A DNA stretch of 64,000 bases from positions 3,197,911 through 3,261,910 of the forward strand of contig OZ034970.1 in assembly GCA_964030785.1 (NCBI GenBank). The letters run 5' to 3'. Shown piece after piece: positions 34,353-44,700 of the stretch. The translations under genes and the position numbers were made by a program. The notes beneath the pieces are model-generated. The model made no database searches and had not been told where the DNA came from. It saw only the letters and a program-made list of their open reading frames with translations. The stretch's first letter is position 1, and each line of letters starts with the position of its first letter. The DNA is from Siderastrea siderea (taxonomy: Eukaryota > Cnidaria > Anthozoa > Scleractinia > Rhizangiidae).

Positions 34353-35278
34353 ATGGCTAACGTCTCCCGTTCGAATTTCACCAACAATCTTACAAATGTT
34401 ACCACAGAAGGCGAGACACGAAATGTTGCTTGGGAGAACAGCTTAATCATCACCATTATCATCAATATCATCACTTGTCCCTTCACAGTTCTGCTCAACG
34501 TGCTGGTGATAATGGCAGTGAAAAAAAGACAGAGACTCCAGACCAACACTAACATCTTGCTGGCCTGTTTAGCGGCAACTGATGCATTAACTGGTCTTGT
34601 AATGCAGCCATCTTTTCTGTCTTTTATCTTCTGGAAACCGCTACAGCTTCTTGGCTCGTCTTACCAGAGCTCTGCTCAACTTCTTTCCAACTCTTTTTTT
34701 CCCGCGTTGTCTGTTCGTTCTTGCCTTCATCTGATGTTGGTGACTTGTGAGAGGCTCATAGCAATCAAGTTTACCAAGCACTACCCTTACATTGTCATAA
34801 AACGAAACATTAAGGCTGCAGTGATTTCAATTTGGACCATTGTCATTTTTTGGGAGCAACCTAGGCTGATAAACGAAGGTGTAAAGAGAATTTAGTAGCT
34901 TTTGTTCTGCATTCTTGTGTTCTTTTCATTTTGATTTCTTACGTTATTCAGTTGTATCGTGAAACTCTTCGCCACCAAAAGAAGATCAAAACTCAACAGC
35001 TAGCACAAGAAGACGTGGAACGATTTGTAAAAGAAAGCAGAGCGCTCAAGACAACTGTGTTGGTAGTCGGAGCTATTTTGCTGTGCTTTTTACCCTTGTT
35101 TTTTATTATTTTGTTGTCTCAATTGTTAAATTTGGATTTATGTACGCCTTGTCCGTTTTTCCGTACGTTTGCTATGTTAAACTCTGTTTTCAATCCACTA
35201 ATTTACTGTTGGCGACAGAAAGAAATGAGACAGTTTCTTTTCCGACTCAGCTTGCCTCAAGCTGTGGCACCTGCATAG
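34353..35278 (+). pseudogene. Class A GPCR copy 5, broken by a 10-bp deletion
   Basis: The first frame, from ATG 34353, matches copy 4 through TM4 and then ends at TAG 34893-34895. Compared with copy 6, about 10 bp are missing at the start of TM5 (GTAAAGAGAATTTAGTAGC here), which shifts the frame. The rest, from about 34896 to TAG 35278, is in the next frame and keeps the TM5-TM6 loop, KALKTTV-type TM6 (here RALKTTVLVV) and FNPLIYCWR. Other in-frame changes are an extra SFL.F segment in TM2, a 3-bp insertion after TM5 (YVIQLYRE) and a shortened TM6-TM7 loop. The 15-bp gap that starts GT and ends AG is far too short to be an intron. Confidence 0.85.
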
Positions 35279-35675
35279 TACTCACTAAAACAGGCTCCCG
35301 ATTTAGATTATTACCTGTAATTATTAACCGTCTATTTATTGAATATCGAATTTAATTAAAACAAGGAATTAGTTGTGTGCAGTGTGTTGTTCAGTCGCTT
35401 GCCTTGTAAGCTCTTCCTTTCTTTTGGGGGGGGGGGGGGGTGAGGAGAGGTCGAGCAGATGAGAGGAAGGGGTGGGAAGTAATTTCCTAAGATACAGTCA
35501 AACACAGAAAAGTAGGTAAACGACCCAATTAGCTAGTTGCCATTGAGCCCAGTCGTTTCCAGGGTGTCTCTTTTTCTCTCAGTGTAATGGGATGGGTGAC
35601 ATCACAGACATCAAAACATTACGTATTGAGAAACAACAAACAAGGGTACTTAACGCACCCAGTATGACAAGCGAA

Positions 35676-35727
35676 ATATATTATTATTATTGTGATTATT
35701 ATGATTATGATTATGATTATGATTATG

Positions 35728-35775
<48 letters not shown>
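35676..35775. repeat. (ATTATG)n then (TTA)n microsatellite
   Basis: A run of GATTAT hexamers (about 35695-35728) passes into pure TTA repeats up to 35775. Poly-Tyr/Asp frames here are artefacts. Confidence 0.95.
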
Positions 35776-35777
<2 letters not shown>

Positions 35778-35910
35778 GTACTACGGTCTTAAGAGGGGAG
35801 CTGTCCTTTGTATGAAAAGTCTGCTAGTCAATCAGAGGCAGAGATCTTCTCTTCCATGAAATGTCTCGAAGTGGCTTTTACCATCTAGAGCATAACGAAC
35901 AACACTACAA

Positions 35911-36110
35911 GGAAGTACTGCTCAATAGCTTTTATTTGAATGGTCACACTTCAGGATTTCATCCACAGACTCAAAAGTACTGCCCAGTATCTTTTATTTG
36001 AATAGACATACTTTAGGATTTCATTGACGGTCATTTAAAGTTAGAATCAAACCACCATAAAGTGTCTGTTTGAACAATACCACAAGAAGGGAAGGAAATG
36101 ACTGTTCAAT
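35911..36110. repeat. Dispersed repeat, TGGTCACACTTTAGG family
   Basis: Same structure as 33519-33690: ATAGCTTTTATTTGAATGGTC, ACACTTCAGGATTTCATCC, a partial second unit, and AATACCACAAGAAGGGAAGG. Confidence 0.65.
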
Positions 36111-37066
36111 AGCTTTGATGTGTTTGCAATTCCGCTTTTTATTCAAGGACTAAAAGTGAAAACCGCACTTGATTCAACGCATGTTACAGGAAAAAAAAGA
36201 GGGAACGAATGAATTTAAGTATCAACTTGCGAACGTTCGAGTTTTTAAATAGTGGTAGTTTTAGTTTATGGATCGGTAAACTACAATTTGAGTTTTCAAA
36301 AAAAAAAAAGAAAAGAAAGAAACGCGTTGTTAAATTTCCCAGGATCACTATAAACTTGAGTGTGTGCGAATAACGGAAGATGTCATCATATGAGAGTGCT
36401 GTTTCTCTTTGTTATTGGATAAAGCTAAATGCTCAAGAGCCCGCCCACGAGAGGCTCAAGGACTTTTGGAAATGGCTAGAAACAAACCTTTCTCAAACTT
36501 TGCATGTTGAAAGGTAGTAGTGACCAAGTTATTAAATCGATACTATCTTTCTTCCAAAACTTTGATTACACGTGATAGGTAATACTAGTCGGAGCAATTT
36601 TCGCTCAAAAAATTTTGCATAACCTTAATTAAACTTTAAAATAAATTGACCTCTGAAATGTTACATTTCAGTCCTTTGGCCGTATTCTAAGATACAAATC
36701 GATGATATATTTTGAATACTTCATACAAAAAAAATTCCTTTGAGATTTGGTAAGATTGCCACTTCTGGCAACTCTGCCAAACTGCTCCCTGGTCTGTTCA
36801 AACAGTAATTCCTTGCTGGAAAGTAGAATCCGGTTGAAAAACTGTTGCATTTATAAAGAGAAAGGTTTGCAAGAGAACAAAATAATATCAATTGTGTACT
36901 TTCTTAAGACTGCCTTTCACGAGCAAAATTTGAGATGGAATTGAACCTTTCATTGAGTACTGACAAAAGTGAAAGATATGGAAATGATCTCAACGATTAC
37001 TTGACTTTTAACCAATAACTGATCGATTAATACATAGCTACCAAATTGCTACACGGGAAAAAAGAA

Positions 37067-37082
37067 GTGCAAACATTTGCAC
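37067..37082 (+). promoter_or_regulatory. Shared inverted-repeat element upstream of GPCR copy 6
   Basis: GTGCAAACATTTGCAC, 95 bp before the ATG of copy 6. Flanks diverge slightly (ACAATAAAGTGG here), while the element itself is unchanged. Confidence 0.45.
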
Positions 37083-37161
37083 AATAAAGTGGCCGTGGAT
37101 AACCAAGAACAAGAAATAATCATTCGTGAAACATACAACTTCATAACGCTTTCGTCTGAAC

Positions 37162-38115
37162 ATGGCTAACGTCTCCAGTTCAAATTTCACCAACAATCTT
37201 ACAAATGTTACCACTCAAGGGGAGACGCGAAGTATCGCCGTGGAAAATGCCGGTTTCATCGCCGCCATTATCATCAATAGCATCGCTTGTCCCTTCACAG
37301 TTCTGCTCAACGTCTTGGTGATAATGGCCGTAAAAAGAAGACATAGACTCCAGACCAACACCAACATCTTGTTGGCCTGTTTAGCAGCAACTGACACATT
37401 AACTGGTCTTGTAATGCAGCCATCTTTTATCCTCTGGAAAACGTTCCAGGTCCTTGGCACACCGTACCAAAACGCTGTTCAAGATGTTTCCAACTCTTCC
37501 TTTCGCGCGTTGACCGTTTGTTCGTGTCTTCATCTCATGTTAATTACCTGCGAGAGGCTCATAGCGATCAAGTTTACCACGCACTATCCTTACATTGTCA
37601 TAAAGCGAAACATTAAGGTGGTGGTGATATCCTTTTGGATCTTTGTTATTTCTTGTGATCTCTTAAGACGTATAAAACCCGACGTAAAAATAGTTTTCAA
37701 CTTGCTAGTAGCTTTTGCTCTGCTTTCGTGTGTTCTTTTCATTTTGATTGCTTACGTTATTTTGTATCGTGAAACTCTTCGCCACCAAAAGAAGATCAAA
37801 ACTCAACAACTACCACAAGAAGAAGTGGAAAGATTTGTAAAAGAAAGCAAAGCGCTCAAGACAACTGTGTTGGTAGTCGGAGCTATTTTGCTGTGCTTTG
37901 TACCCCTGTTTATTATTATTTTGTTGTCTCAATTAATAGAGCTTAATTTGAATATTGGTATTACTAGCAGCAGCGCATGTACGGCTTGTCCACTGTTCCG
38001 TACGTTTGCGATGTTAAATTCTCTTTTTAATCCACTTATTTACTGTTGGCGACAAAAAGAAATGAGACAGTTTGTTTTTCGGCTTTTGCGGCAAGCTGTG
38101 GCACCAACAATGTAA
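37162..38115 (+). CDS. Class A GPCR, tandem array copy 6 (intact), 317 aa
   Basis: Single exon, ATG in AACATGG. Approximate helices: TM1 33-57 (N50 in LLNVLVI), TM2 68-92 (D78 in LAATD), TM3 113-137 (C130-E131-R132), TM4 152-168 (W159), TM5 176-202 (no Pro), TM6 231-257 (P248), TM7 279-296 (N290-P291-L-I-Y294). The sequons NFT, NLT and NVT lie in the first 17 residues. The TM4-TM5 loop is about ten residues (LLRRIKPDVK), so the usual TM3-loop disulphide cannot form. The tail after TM7 is about 20 residues. This copy looks like a mosaic: the TM4-TM5 region (FVISCDLLRRIKPDVK) resembles copies 1 and 2, the rest copies 4 and 5, as expected after gene conversion or unequal crossing-over. AATAAA at 38204-38209 is a good polyadenylation signal. 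Confidence 0.92.
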   Translation: MANVSSSNFTNNLTNVTTQGETRSIAVENAGFIAAIIINSIACPFTVLLNVLVIMAVKRRHRLQTNTNILLACLAATDTLTGLVMQPSFILWKTFQVLGTPYQNAVQDVSNSSFRALTVCSCLHLMLITCERLIAIKFTTHYPYIVIKRNIKVVVISFWIFVISCDLLRRIKPDVKIVFNLLVAFALLSCVLFILIAYVILYRETLRHQKKIKTQQLPQEEVERFVKESKALKTTVLVVGAILLCFVPLFIIILLSQLIELNLNIGITSSSACTACPLFRTFAMLNSLFNPLIYCWRQKEMRQFVFRLLRQAVAPTM

Positions 38116-38203
38116 AGCACTAAACATCGCGAACCGAAAATGGGTTATTTTTCCTCGGCACACGACTTGAGCTCCACCCTAATGTTTTGCCCTGTTGTGA
38201 ATC

Positions 38204-38209
38204 AATAAA
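38204..38209 (+). terminator. Candidate polyadenylation signal of GPCR copy 6
   Basis: AATAAA lies 89 bp after the stop codon, in ATCAATAAATGAATAACC. Confidence 0.55.
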
Positions 38210-38989
38210 TGAATAACCAAAAAAACGAGGGTGCTGCTTAGACAGGGTGTTCAGTTTCTGGACTTGCGGTGAACCCTATTAAAGGAACTATGTCACGGCG
38301 TTTTCATTATTTTCTTATTGAAGGAAGCATCAAAATAATAGTTTCCAAAGGTAGAAAAACACCTAAGAAGTAATAATAAACCCAAACTAAACAAGGACGG
38401 TTTCGACTAAGGGAGATTAAGAAGGATTACGGATGACAAACTTGAAAAAACTTGCCAATTTTTTCCAGATGCGTTTTCCGTGACGTAGCTCCCTTAAGCT
38501 TGGATTTATGTAGCCCCTGAGCCGGGTCCTTAACTCTGAGTGTTAATGCTATAAATACGAAAGTTTGAGGGTACATAGTGTAAAGTAAAGTGTTTCCTTT
38601 GAGGTCCCCAGTATGATCTGATGACGTCACATGACGTGGAACTTACCTCATGATTTTTAAACGGCAACCATCTTGGATCCGCCATCTTGGATTTCTTAAT
38701 TTTTCCCAAACCTCCGAAAACTACCAAAATTGGCGAAAAAGGAAATACAATCGATAAAAGAATACTAAGGGATCTGAAAATGTAAAAGTTAGCGCGTTGA
38801 AGCTAAAATTTTCATTTAGAACAGGAAAATTCAAACTTGTGAAAAAAATGCCTGTCGATGACATGTCATACAAAATTGTTCCAAGGAAAGTCTCAACGTT
38901 TAGTGGAAGGGAAACACTACGACAAGGACGGAAAAAGTATGACTTGGAGGAAAAAGTAAGAACTCGGGGGGGGGGGGGGGCGGAAAGTA

Positions 38990-39760
38990 CGACTAAAAGG
39001 AAAAAACTACGACTCTGAGAGAAAAGGTACGGCCGAGAGGAAAAAAGTACGACTGACAGGAAAAAAGCACGACTAAGAGGGAAAAAAGTACGACAGGGGG
39101 AAATGCGAATGAGAAAAAAAAGTACGACTGAGAGGACAAAAGTACGACTCGGAGGGAAAACGTACGACTGACAGGGAAAAACTACCACAAAGAGGAAACA
39201 AGTAAAACTGAAAGGGAGTACGACTCCCATACAGAGCAAAAAAGTACGACTTCCATACAGAAAAAAAGTACGACATCATAGAAAGAAAAAAGTACGACTT
39301 CCATACAGAGCAAAAAAGTACGATTTCATAGAGAGCAAAAAAGTACGACTTCCATACAGAGTAAAAAAGTACGACTTCATAGAATGCAAAAAAGTACATC
39401 ATAGAAAGAAAAAAAGTACGACTTCCATACAGAGCAAAAAAGTACGACCTCATAGAGAACAAAAAAGTACGACTTCCATACAGAGCAAAAAAGTACGACT
39501 TCATAGAGAGCAAAAAAGTACGACTTCCATACAGAGCAAATAAGTACGACCTCCATAGAGAGCACAAAAGTACGAGTTCCAGGGAGAGGAAATAAGGACG
39601 AGTGCCATACAGAGCAAAAAAGTAGGCCTTCCACGCAGAGCAAAATAGGATAAAAGTGTTACTGGGATAAAAAAAAAAACGTACTACAGAAAGCAAAAAC
39701 GACGACTGAGAAGGTAAATAGTACCACTGAGAGGTAAAAAAACGGGATGGAGAAAAGTGC
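38990..39760. repeat. AAAAAAGTACGACT minisatellite
   Basis: Units of 25-26 bp alternate between GTACGACTTCCATACAGAGC and GTACGACTTCATAGAGAGC types, giving a 51-bp higher-order unit in the best-ordered part (39240-39560). The flanks are more degenerate. Since 51 is divisible by three, the minus strand keeps an open frame of about 200 codons (periodic SYFFALYGSRT), which I read as an artefact. Confidence 0.92.
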
Positions 39761-40192
39761 TACTTAGAGGAAAACAATTATGATTACGACGGGGGAGGGG
39801 GAGTACGACAAAGAAGAAAAAGGTAGCCTGTTTCAGGGTCTTAGATAGTTAGGACGACACGAAAATTAGACAGGCAACGTGAAAGTAGGACGCGTGGGAT
39901 CTGGGGAAAAGATGACGGTGGCCTCGTCTTTCCCCAGCCCCCACGCATTTTTCGCCCGCGTTTTCCATTTCGCGCTTCCCGTACTATCTCGGAGCATGCA
40001 ACAGGCTAGGAAGTTTTAATGAAAGGGAAAAGTACGTCACTCGTCAGAGAAAGTGTACAACACGTTCGATTGTACGCAATATCATTTCATTATTTCACAA
40101 GACGCAAATATTCGAATAGTTTATTTAACTCTATTTTTCAAGTTACGTCTGATATTTCTTGTACACTTTTTTCTTCACATACATTAAAACGT

Positions 40193-40212
40193 TCTCTCTC
40201 TCTCTCTCTCTT
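40193..40212. repeat. (CT)n microsatellite
   Basis: About ten CT units. Confidence 0.85.
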
Positions 40213-40410
40213 TCCTTGTATGTACAGATTTAATGTACATATTTAAAATATTCTCTCAATTAAAAAAAGTGAACCTGTACAATTGTGTATGGCTAAGCCA
40301 GCCGGAAGGCTTTCATTTTGCATTGATCCATATCACATGTAATTTCCAAACTAGAACATTGCAGTGCTACACCACAACTCCAGGCCTTAAAGCAGAACCA
40401 CTCTTTCTTG

Positions 40411-40627
40411 TCCCTTTGACCCTTTAGGCCCCAATAGAGACCAACATCTAACTTCTCCTTACAGTATCACTGCTCGACAAAACATACAGGTCATAAGAAT
40501 AAAGTAAATGATTACCAAAGATCAGATGTTTTGATGTTTAAGCAAATTCTCCCAACTAGTGTCATAAGAAATATATGGAGAACAGCAAGGAGAACATTTA
40601 TGTTGATACTGGGGTTTAAAGGGTTAA
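40411..40627. mobile_element. TTAACCC-family MITE, copy B
   Basis: CCCTTTGACCCTTTAGGCCC at the left and GGGGTTTAAAGGGTTAA at the right form imperfect inverted ends. The interior matches the copy at 17141-17348 (ATATGGAGAACAGCAAGGAG and neighbours). Confidence 0.7.
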
Positions 40628-41249
40628 GCGCTAAGAAAACAATTGGCACATGACGCTAGAAATTTTTTCCACCTGAAGTGTCGATTGCTTGGCTCACCAC
40701 ACCCAGAACATTTCGCCTTCATTTTCTGAATGGAAATGCATATGTCACATCAATCTATGCACTGAGAGCGGGAAAATGAAATACACTTTTTACCTACATA
40801 TGAGAAAACTGAGAAATCAGGTTCGCTGGTACGCTATAAATAAGCACAGGAGAAAACACTTCAAATCGCCATATGTTGCCAGAAGAGAAATAAATAACTA
40901 TCGAAGCCTAAGAAGCTATTGCCGCACCGAGGTAAACTGACAACAATCCCCTCACTGTTTGATTAAGGCCAAAAATGTGTTCTAGTTGTCTGATGCAGAA
41001 ATAAGAAACGCCTAACAGTCGCTTCTAAAGTAGTGACTCAAATCATAAAAGACCAAAACACAAGAAAACCACTGCTTTTCTGTGGGAACCTTGTCTCTGA
41101 AAGGTAAGAAAAGTCTGTTTTTTTCTCTCGAGGGGTCGCATCGTCCAAGACGTAAATGTCGATTTACCCGAGCGTTCTAAGAGAAACTAACTCGATTTAC
41201 GAGAATACGCCGACACCGGCGCGTGTTTAGCCTGAGAAAGAATGAGACT

Positions 41250-41298
41250 TTTTTCCGTTCTTGTTTTGCAAGCCTTAAAACAAGAACCGGAAAAAAAC
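41250..41298. repeat. Hairpin, about 19-bp arms
   Basis: TTTTTTCCGTTCTTGTTTT and AAAACAAGAACCGGAAAAAA pair with one bulge. Outer TTAGCCTG (41226) and CAGGCTAA (41311) may be terminal repeats of a small element. Confidence 0.65.
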
Positions 41299-41516
41299 CG
41301 ATGCTGTGGCAGGCTAAAGCTCTTGCCTGTGTAATATCTTAATTTATTATATAGACAAGAGTGTTTAAGTGGAAAATAGACCACTCGTAAAGTTCATACG
41401 AAACTACATCTGGGACTTGAGTGGATATTTTCCATTTCGTCACTAGTGAGGATATCGATGACGTGGTTTCCCGCTTTTTTATACACTGTTGTTTAATTTG
41501 TAATAAAAAGAAAAAA

Positions 41517-41592
41517 TTACACAGTGGCTTGAAGATATGAATTTTATTTTCTTGTCGAAAATAAAATTCATATCTTCGCGCCGCCGTGTAAT
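41517..41592. repeat. Near-perfect palindrome 3' of ATG2
   Basis: GAAGATATGAATTTTATTTT (41531-41550) and its exact reverse complement (41558-41577) flank a 7-bp loop. Pairing continues outward with mismatches (TTACACAGTGG against CCGCCGTGTAA). Read on the minus strand it supplies AATAAA at 41543-41548, about 200 bp after the ATG2 stop. Confidence 0.85.
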
Positions 41593-41744
41593 ATCCTCTA
41601 TTCATTTGCCCTGACGTCGACGAGGTTATATTTTAATTTAATTTTGACTAAGTGGACAAAACCGACATGAATCTTTTCTTTCTTCCTTTCTTACTTTCAA
41701 ATCGTATTTTGCACCCTGCCTCCACTGGATGAAAATGTCTGATC

Positions 41745-44700
41745 TTATTGAGGACTAACTCTCCATTTTTCTGCGGCCTCTCGTCGCGCATCTGGCAGGA
41801 TTTGGTTACGGACCCCTCCCAGGACATTGGAAGTGGCTTCTGTTGCCAGAATAAGGGGCTGGACCACAGTAGCCGGGACCTGGCGAAGGACACCTCCCAC
41901 AGCCCCTGTTACTCCTTTCTGCTCATGTTCCTCTTTGGCAACTTGCACGATATTTGTGGCTGTTTGTCCCAGTCCCTGAAAATTTAAGGGGCGAAAGAAG
42001 CGAGTAAGTGTACAGAAATGGTAAGGGCAAGTTCTACTGTGACTGTGGATGGTAACGATGAAACTAACTTGCAACATCAGTTGGAAACCATGGGCCGCCT
42101 TGTTCAAGGTCTGAGCTTGTGTCTCAAAATAGATTGCTAAAAATTACCTTGACTTCCTTTCCCCTACAGAGTTCAACTGGTGTCTTCCTCCTACCGTTAT
42201 GGGATTATTTGAGTACGTGCGAAGGTACTTAGTCATAACTTAAGCAAATTCCTGTTCCTTTAGGAAAGGAGGGACTGCTGTTTGTTTTTGGACTTTTAAC
42301 CATTAAAGGGAAAAACAACGACAACAAAAACAACAAAACACAGCAGAGCTGACCTCTCTGAAGACTTGATAAGCATTAGTAACACCTTCTCGTAAATCAG
42401 CGGGCTGTTGAGCCAAGCGATTTTGGCCGCGCTTGGCTGGGGAGACTGAGTCTGGACTCACTACGTCATAAGCTGTCTCGGCGGCCGCCTGAAATCAAAA
42501 CAGTACGTTCAAAAGCTGTTCGTGTTTCAAAAAAAAAATTGTTTAGCAAGAAGACGTACCGAACTTCCCAAGGTAGTTACTTTCGTCTTTAAGCCGTGGC
42601 TACACGAGCGATTTTTCGCTTGCGAGGGTGATGCGAATTTTTGTTTAATCGTCGCGTCGCCAGCGCGCGGCGAAAATTGCATGTGTAGCCACCCTCGCAC
42701 AGGTGATGCGACAGCTGAAAAAATCGCAGAAAAATATCGCGAGAAATTCAAGTTTAAGTTCAGACAGAGAAAAAAATGGCCGTCGTACCTGTTCACATAT
42801 GGCCATTTCACGTTGTTATTTTACAGAGGACGGCAAAGAAATGTAACGTACTAAAATGCATAACGCACGAGCTAATCAAATATTTTGTTCAGTGACGTTC
42901 TCGTTGTTGTCGCCTTCGTGGTTTTGTAAGGTCTCTATTTTCGGAATTTGACTGCCTTACTCACCTGTATCATCTGCACAACTCTGTTGGTGAGTTCAAG
43001 GAAAGCCATAGCAGAGGAGGTGGTAAAAGAGTTGGCACCCCTTTGCAAGCCCCTCATGACACGCCCATCCCGGCGGTACTGATCAATAGGCAGCCACACC
43101 AGATCAACCAGACCCTGGAATAACTGACGAAACGAGTGCACTGGCCCCACCCCACCCAGTATCCCGGGCAGCTGAGTGCCTCTGATGTCTGTAAGCCACT
43201 CGGACAAGGCGTAGTTGATGACTCTGTCGATACCCAGTAAGCCACTGCGGCAGCACAAGCGCTTCAGACGCAGCTCAGAGCAGTTGAGCTGAGCGAGACC
43301 GATCAGTAAACCAGCCAAGGTACCCTGGATCAAACAAAACAGACAAACTGTTAGCAATAACAGGGGAAACAATAACGGAACTTAAACACAGGTGTTCCTT
43401 AGCTCCTTCTGCAATTTTGTAATATTAAACGCAGCCAGTTTCAAGAGCGTAAACAAGGTAAAATTTAGTTATTACGTAATACTTAACGGTGCCCTGTGCC
43501 CAGTCCCTGGTTTTGTCGTTCCGTTCAGTTTGCTGGGGTCGTGAATCGCGGACGTCAACCGTGAGTTTAATGTTCCCTTTGTTGGCTTGTTCTTCCTTTT
43601 TTGCCAACGAGTGGAAACCTCTTATTTACCTTTATCAAGTGCTCCGTGGTTTTCCATTGCGTAGGTAATGACGTCAAAATGTTATAAAAGCAAAACATGA
43701 AACTTTCTGTTGACGTCCGTAAAGGCGCTCTTTTTCTCCCAACATAAACAAAGTAAACGCGTTCCTAGTATTTTCAACACTACACATGATAATGTGACGC
43801 AGCTATCACCAATTTTCTACCTCCTGGCTGTCCAATCGTGCGTTTGTGTTCTTTAACAGCGTAAATAATCAACAACCGACTAAAGGTTCACGTAAACACT
43901 TCTTTGCCGTGTGCAGATGTGATATAATTGTTACAGACGTCACATCTCCTACCTGTTCCATATCGACTCTCTTTCCTTGATAGTCTAATCTGATGGGCAC
44001 CTCAGGAGAGAAGATAAAGGACCTAAAGAACGTAGGGGCTGGTTCCGAGTTATCTGCCTCGGACCCACTAGATGAGTTCACCAGGGTCTCTTCCGCATCA
44101 GACGACTCTGCTAACCAATCAGAAGATGGGGCCGGCTTCACGGGGCTGGAATCAATGGCGCTTGATCCTAACAAAGGAGATACATTGAAACCATGAAACC
44201 ATGCGTATGTCTCTAAGACAGGGCTGAATACAGTTTCTTTTTATTTTTTCTATCTTATCTTTATTAATTACACAAAGCAGAACCCCGTAGGTGAAAACAC
44301 TTGACACCACACCAACAATAATGCCCGCTTATGGAAGGCGTCTGACTACGGGAGATTTCCTTCAGTGGAAACTCGACTATTTACGAAGTTATTTTGCCGT
44401 CATGTTTACTAATAGCAGCATCAAAGGCCTTTCTAACACTTGCTCCCTGCTCATAATTTATTTCAGATTAAACTTGAAGAGAGTTGAAGTTGCCAGTTCA
44501 CGAAAAGTTTTTTTTTTTTTTTTTGCATCACAGTTCGACTATTTACAACGGCACACTTCTCTCTTTGTCATATGGTAAATTTTCTTGGTGCATTCTAAAT
44601 GTGACTGAATGGTAAAACGTTCGTCCGTTATCGTTAGATTGAAGAGGTTTCAAACATCATAACTTGTTACCTGTCAGCAAAATTGTACAAGAAAGTGTGG

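Larger units (their letters stand above)
35279..37066. other. Spacer between receptor copies 5 and 6
   Basis: No gene. It repeats the copy 4-5 spacer in order: G run (about 35427), microsatellite (35676-35775), dispersed repeat (35911-36110), then a unique insertion of about 400 bp (36310-36710), then the shared 5' flank from about 36734. Confidence 0.65.
38116..41744. other. Repeat-rich gap between the receptor array and ATG2
   Basis: No gene. Contents: GGATCCGCCATCTTGG-type repeat DNA (38650-38710), a G run (38969-38982), the GTACGACT minisatellite, a (CT)n run (40193-40212), a TTAACCC-family MITE (40411-40627) and two hairpins near the end of ATG2. Confidence 0.6.

Noticed and set aside
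34883..34897. GT..AG stretch in GPCR copy 5 as a tiny intron
   Set aside because: About 15 nt is far below any spliceosomal intron, and the other copies are intronless; a deletion explains the break.
39073..39696. Long minus-strand open frame (207 codons)
   Set aside because: Periodic peptide produced by a minisatellite whose dimer length is divisible by three; no independent sign of coding.
42522..42854. Opposed open frames in an ATG2 intron
   Set aside because: They sit on an inverted-repeat element and resemble no protein.
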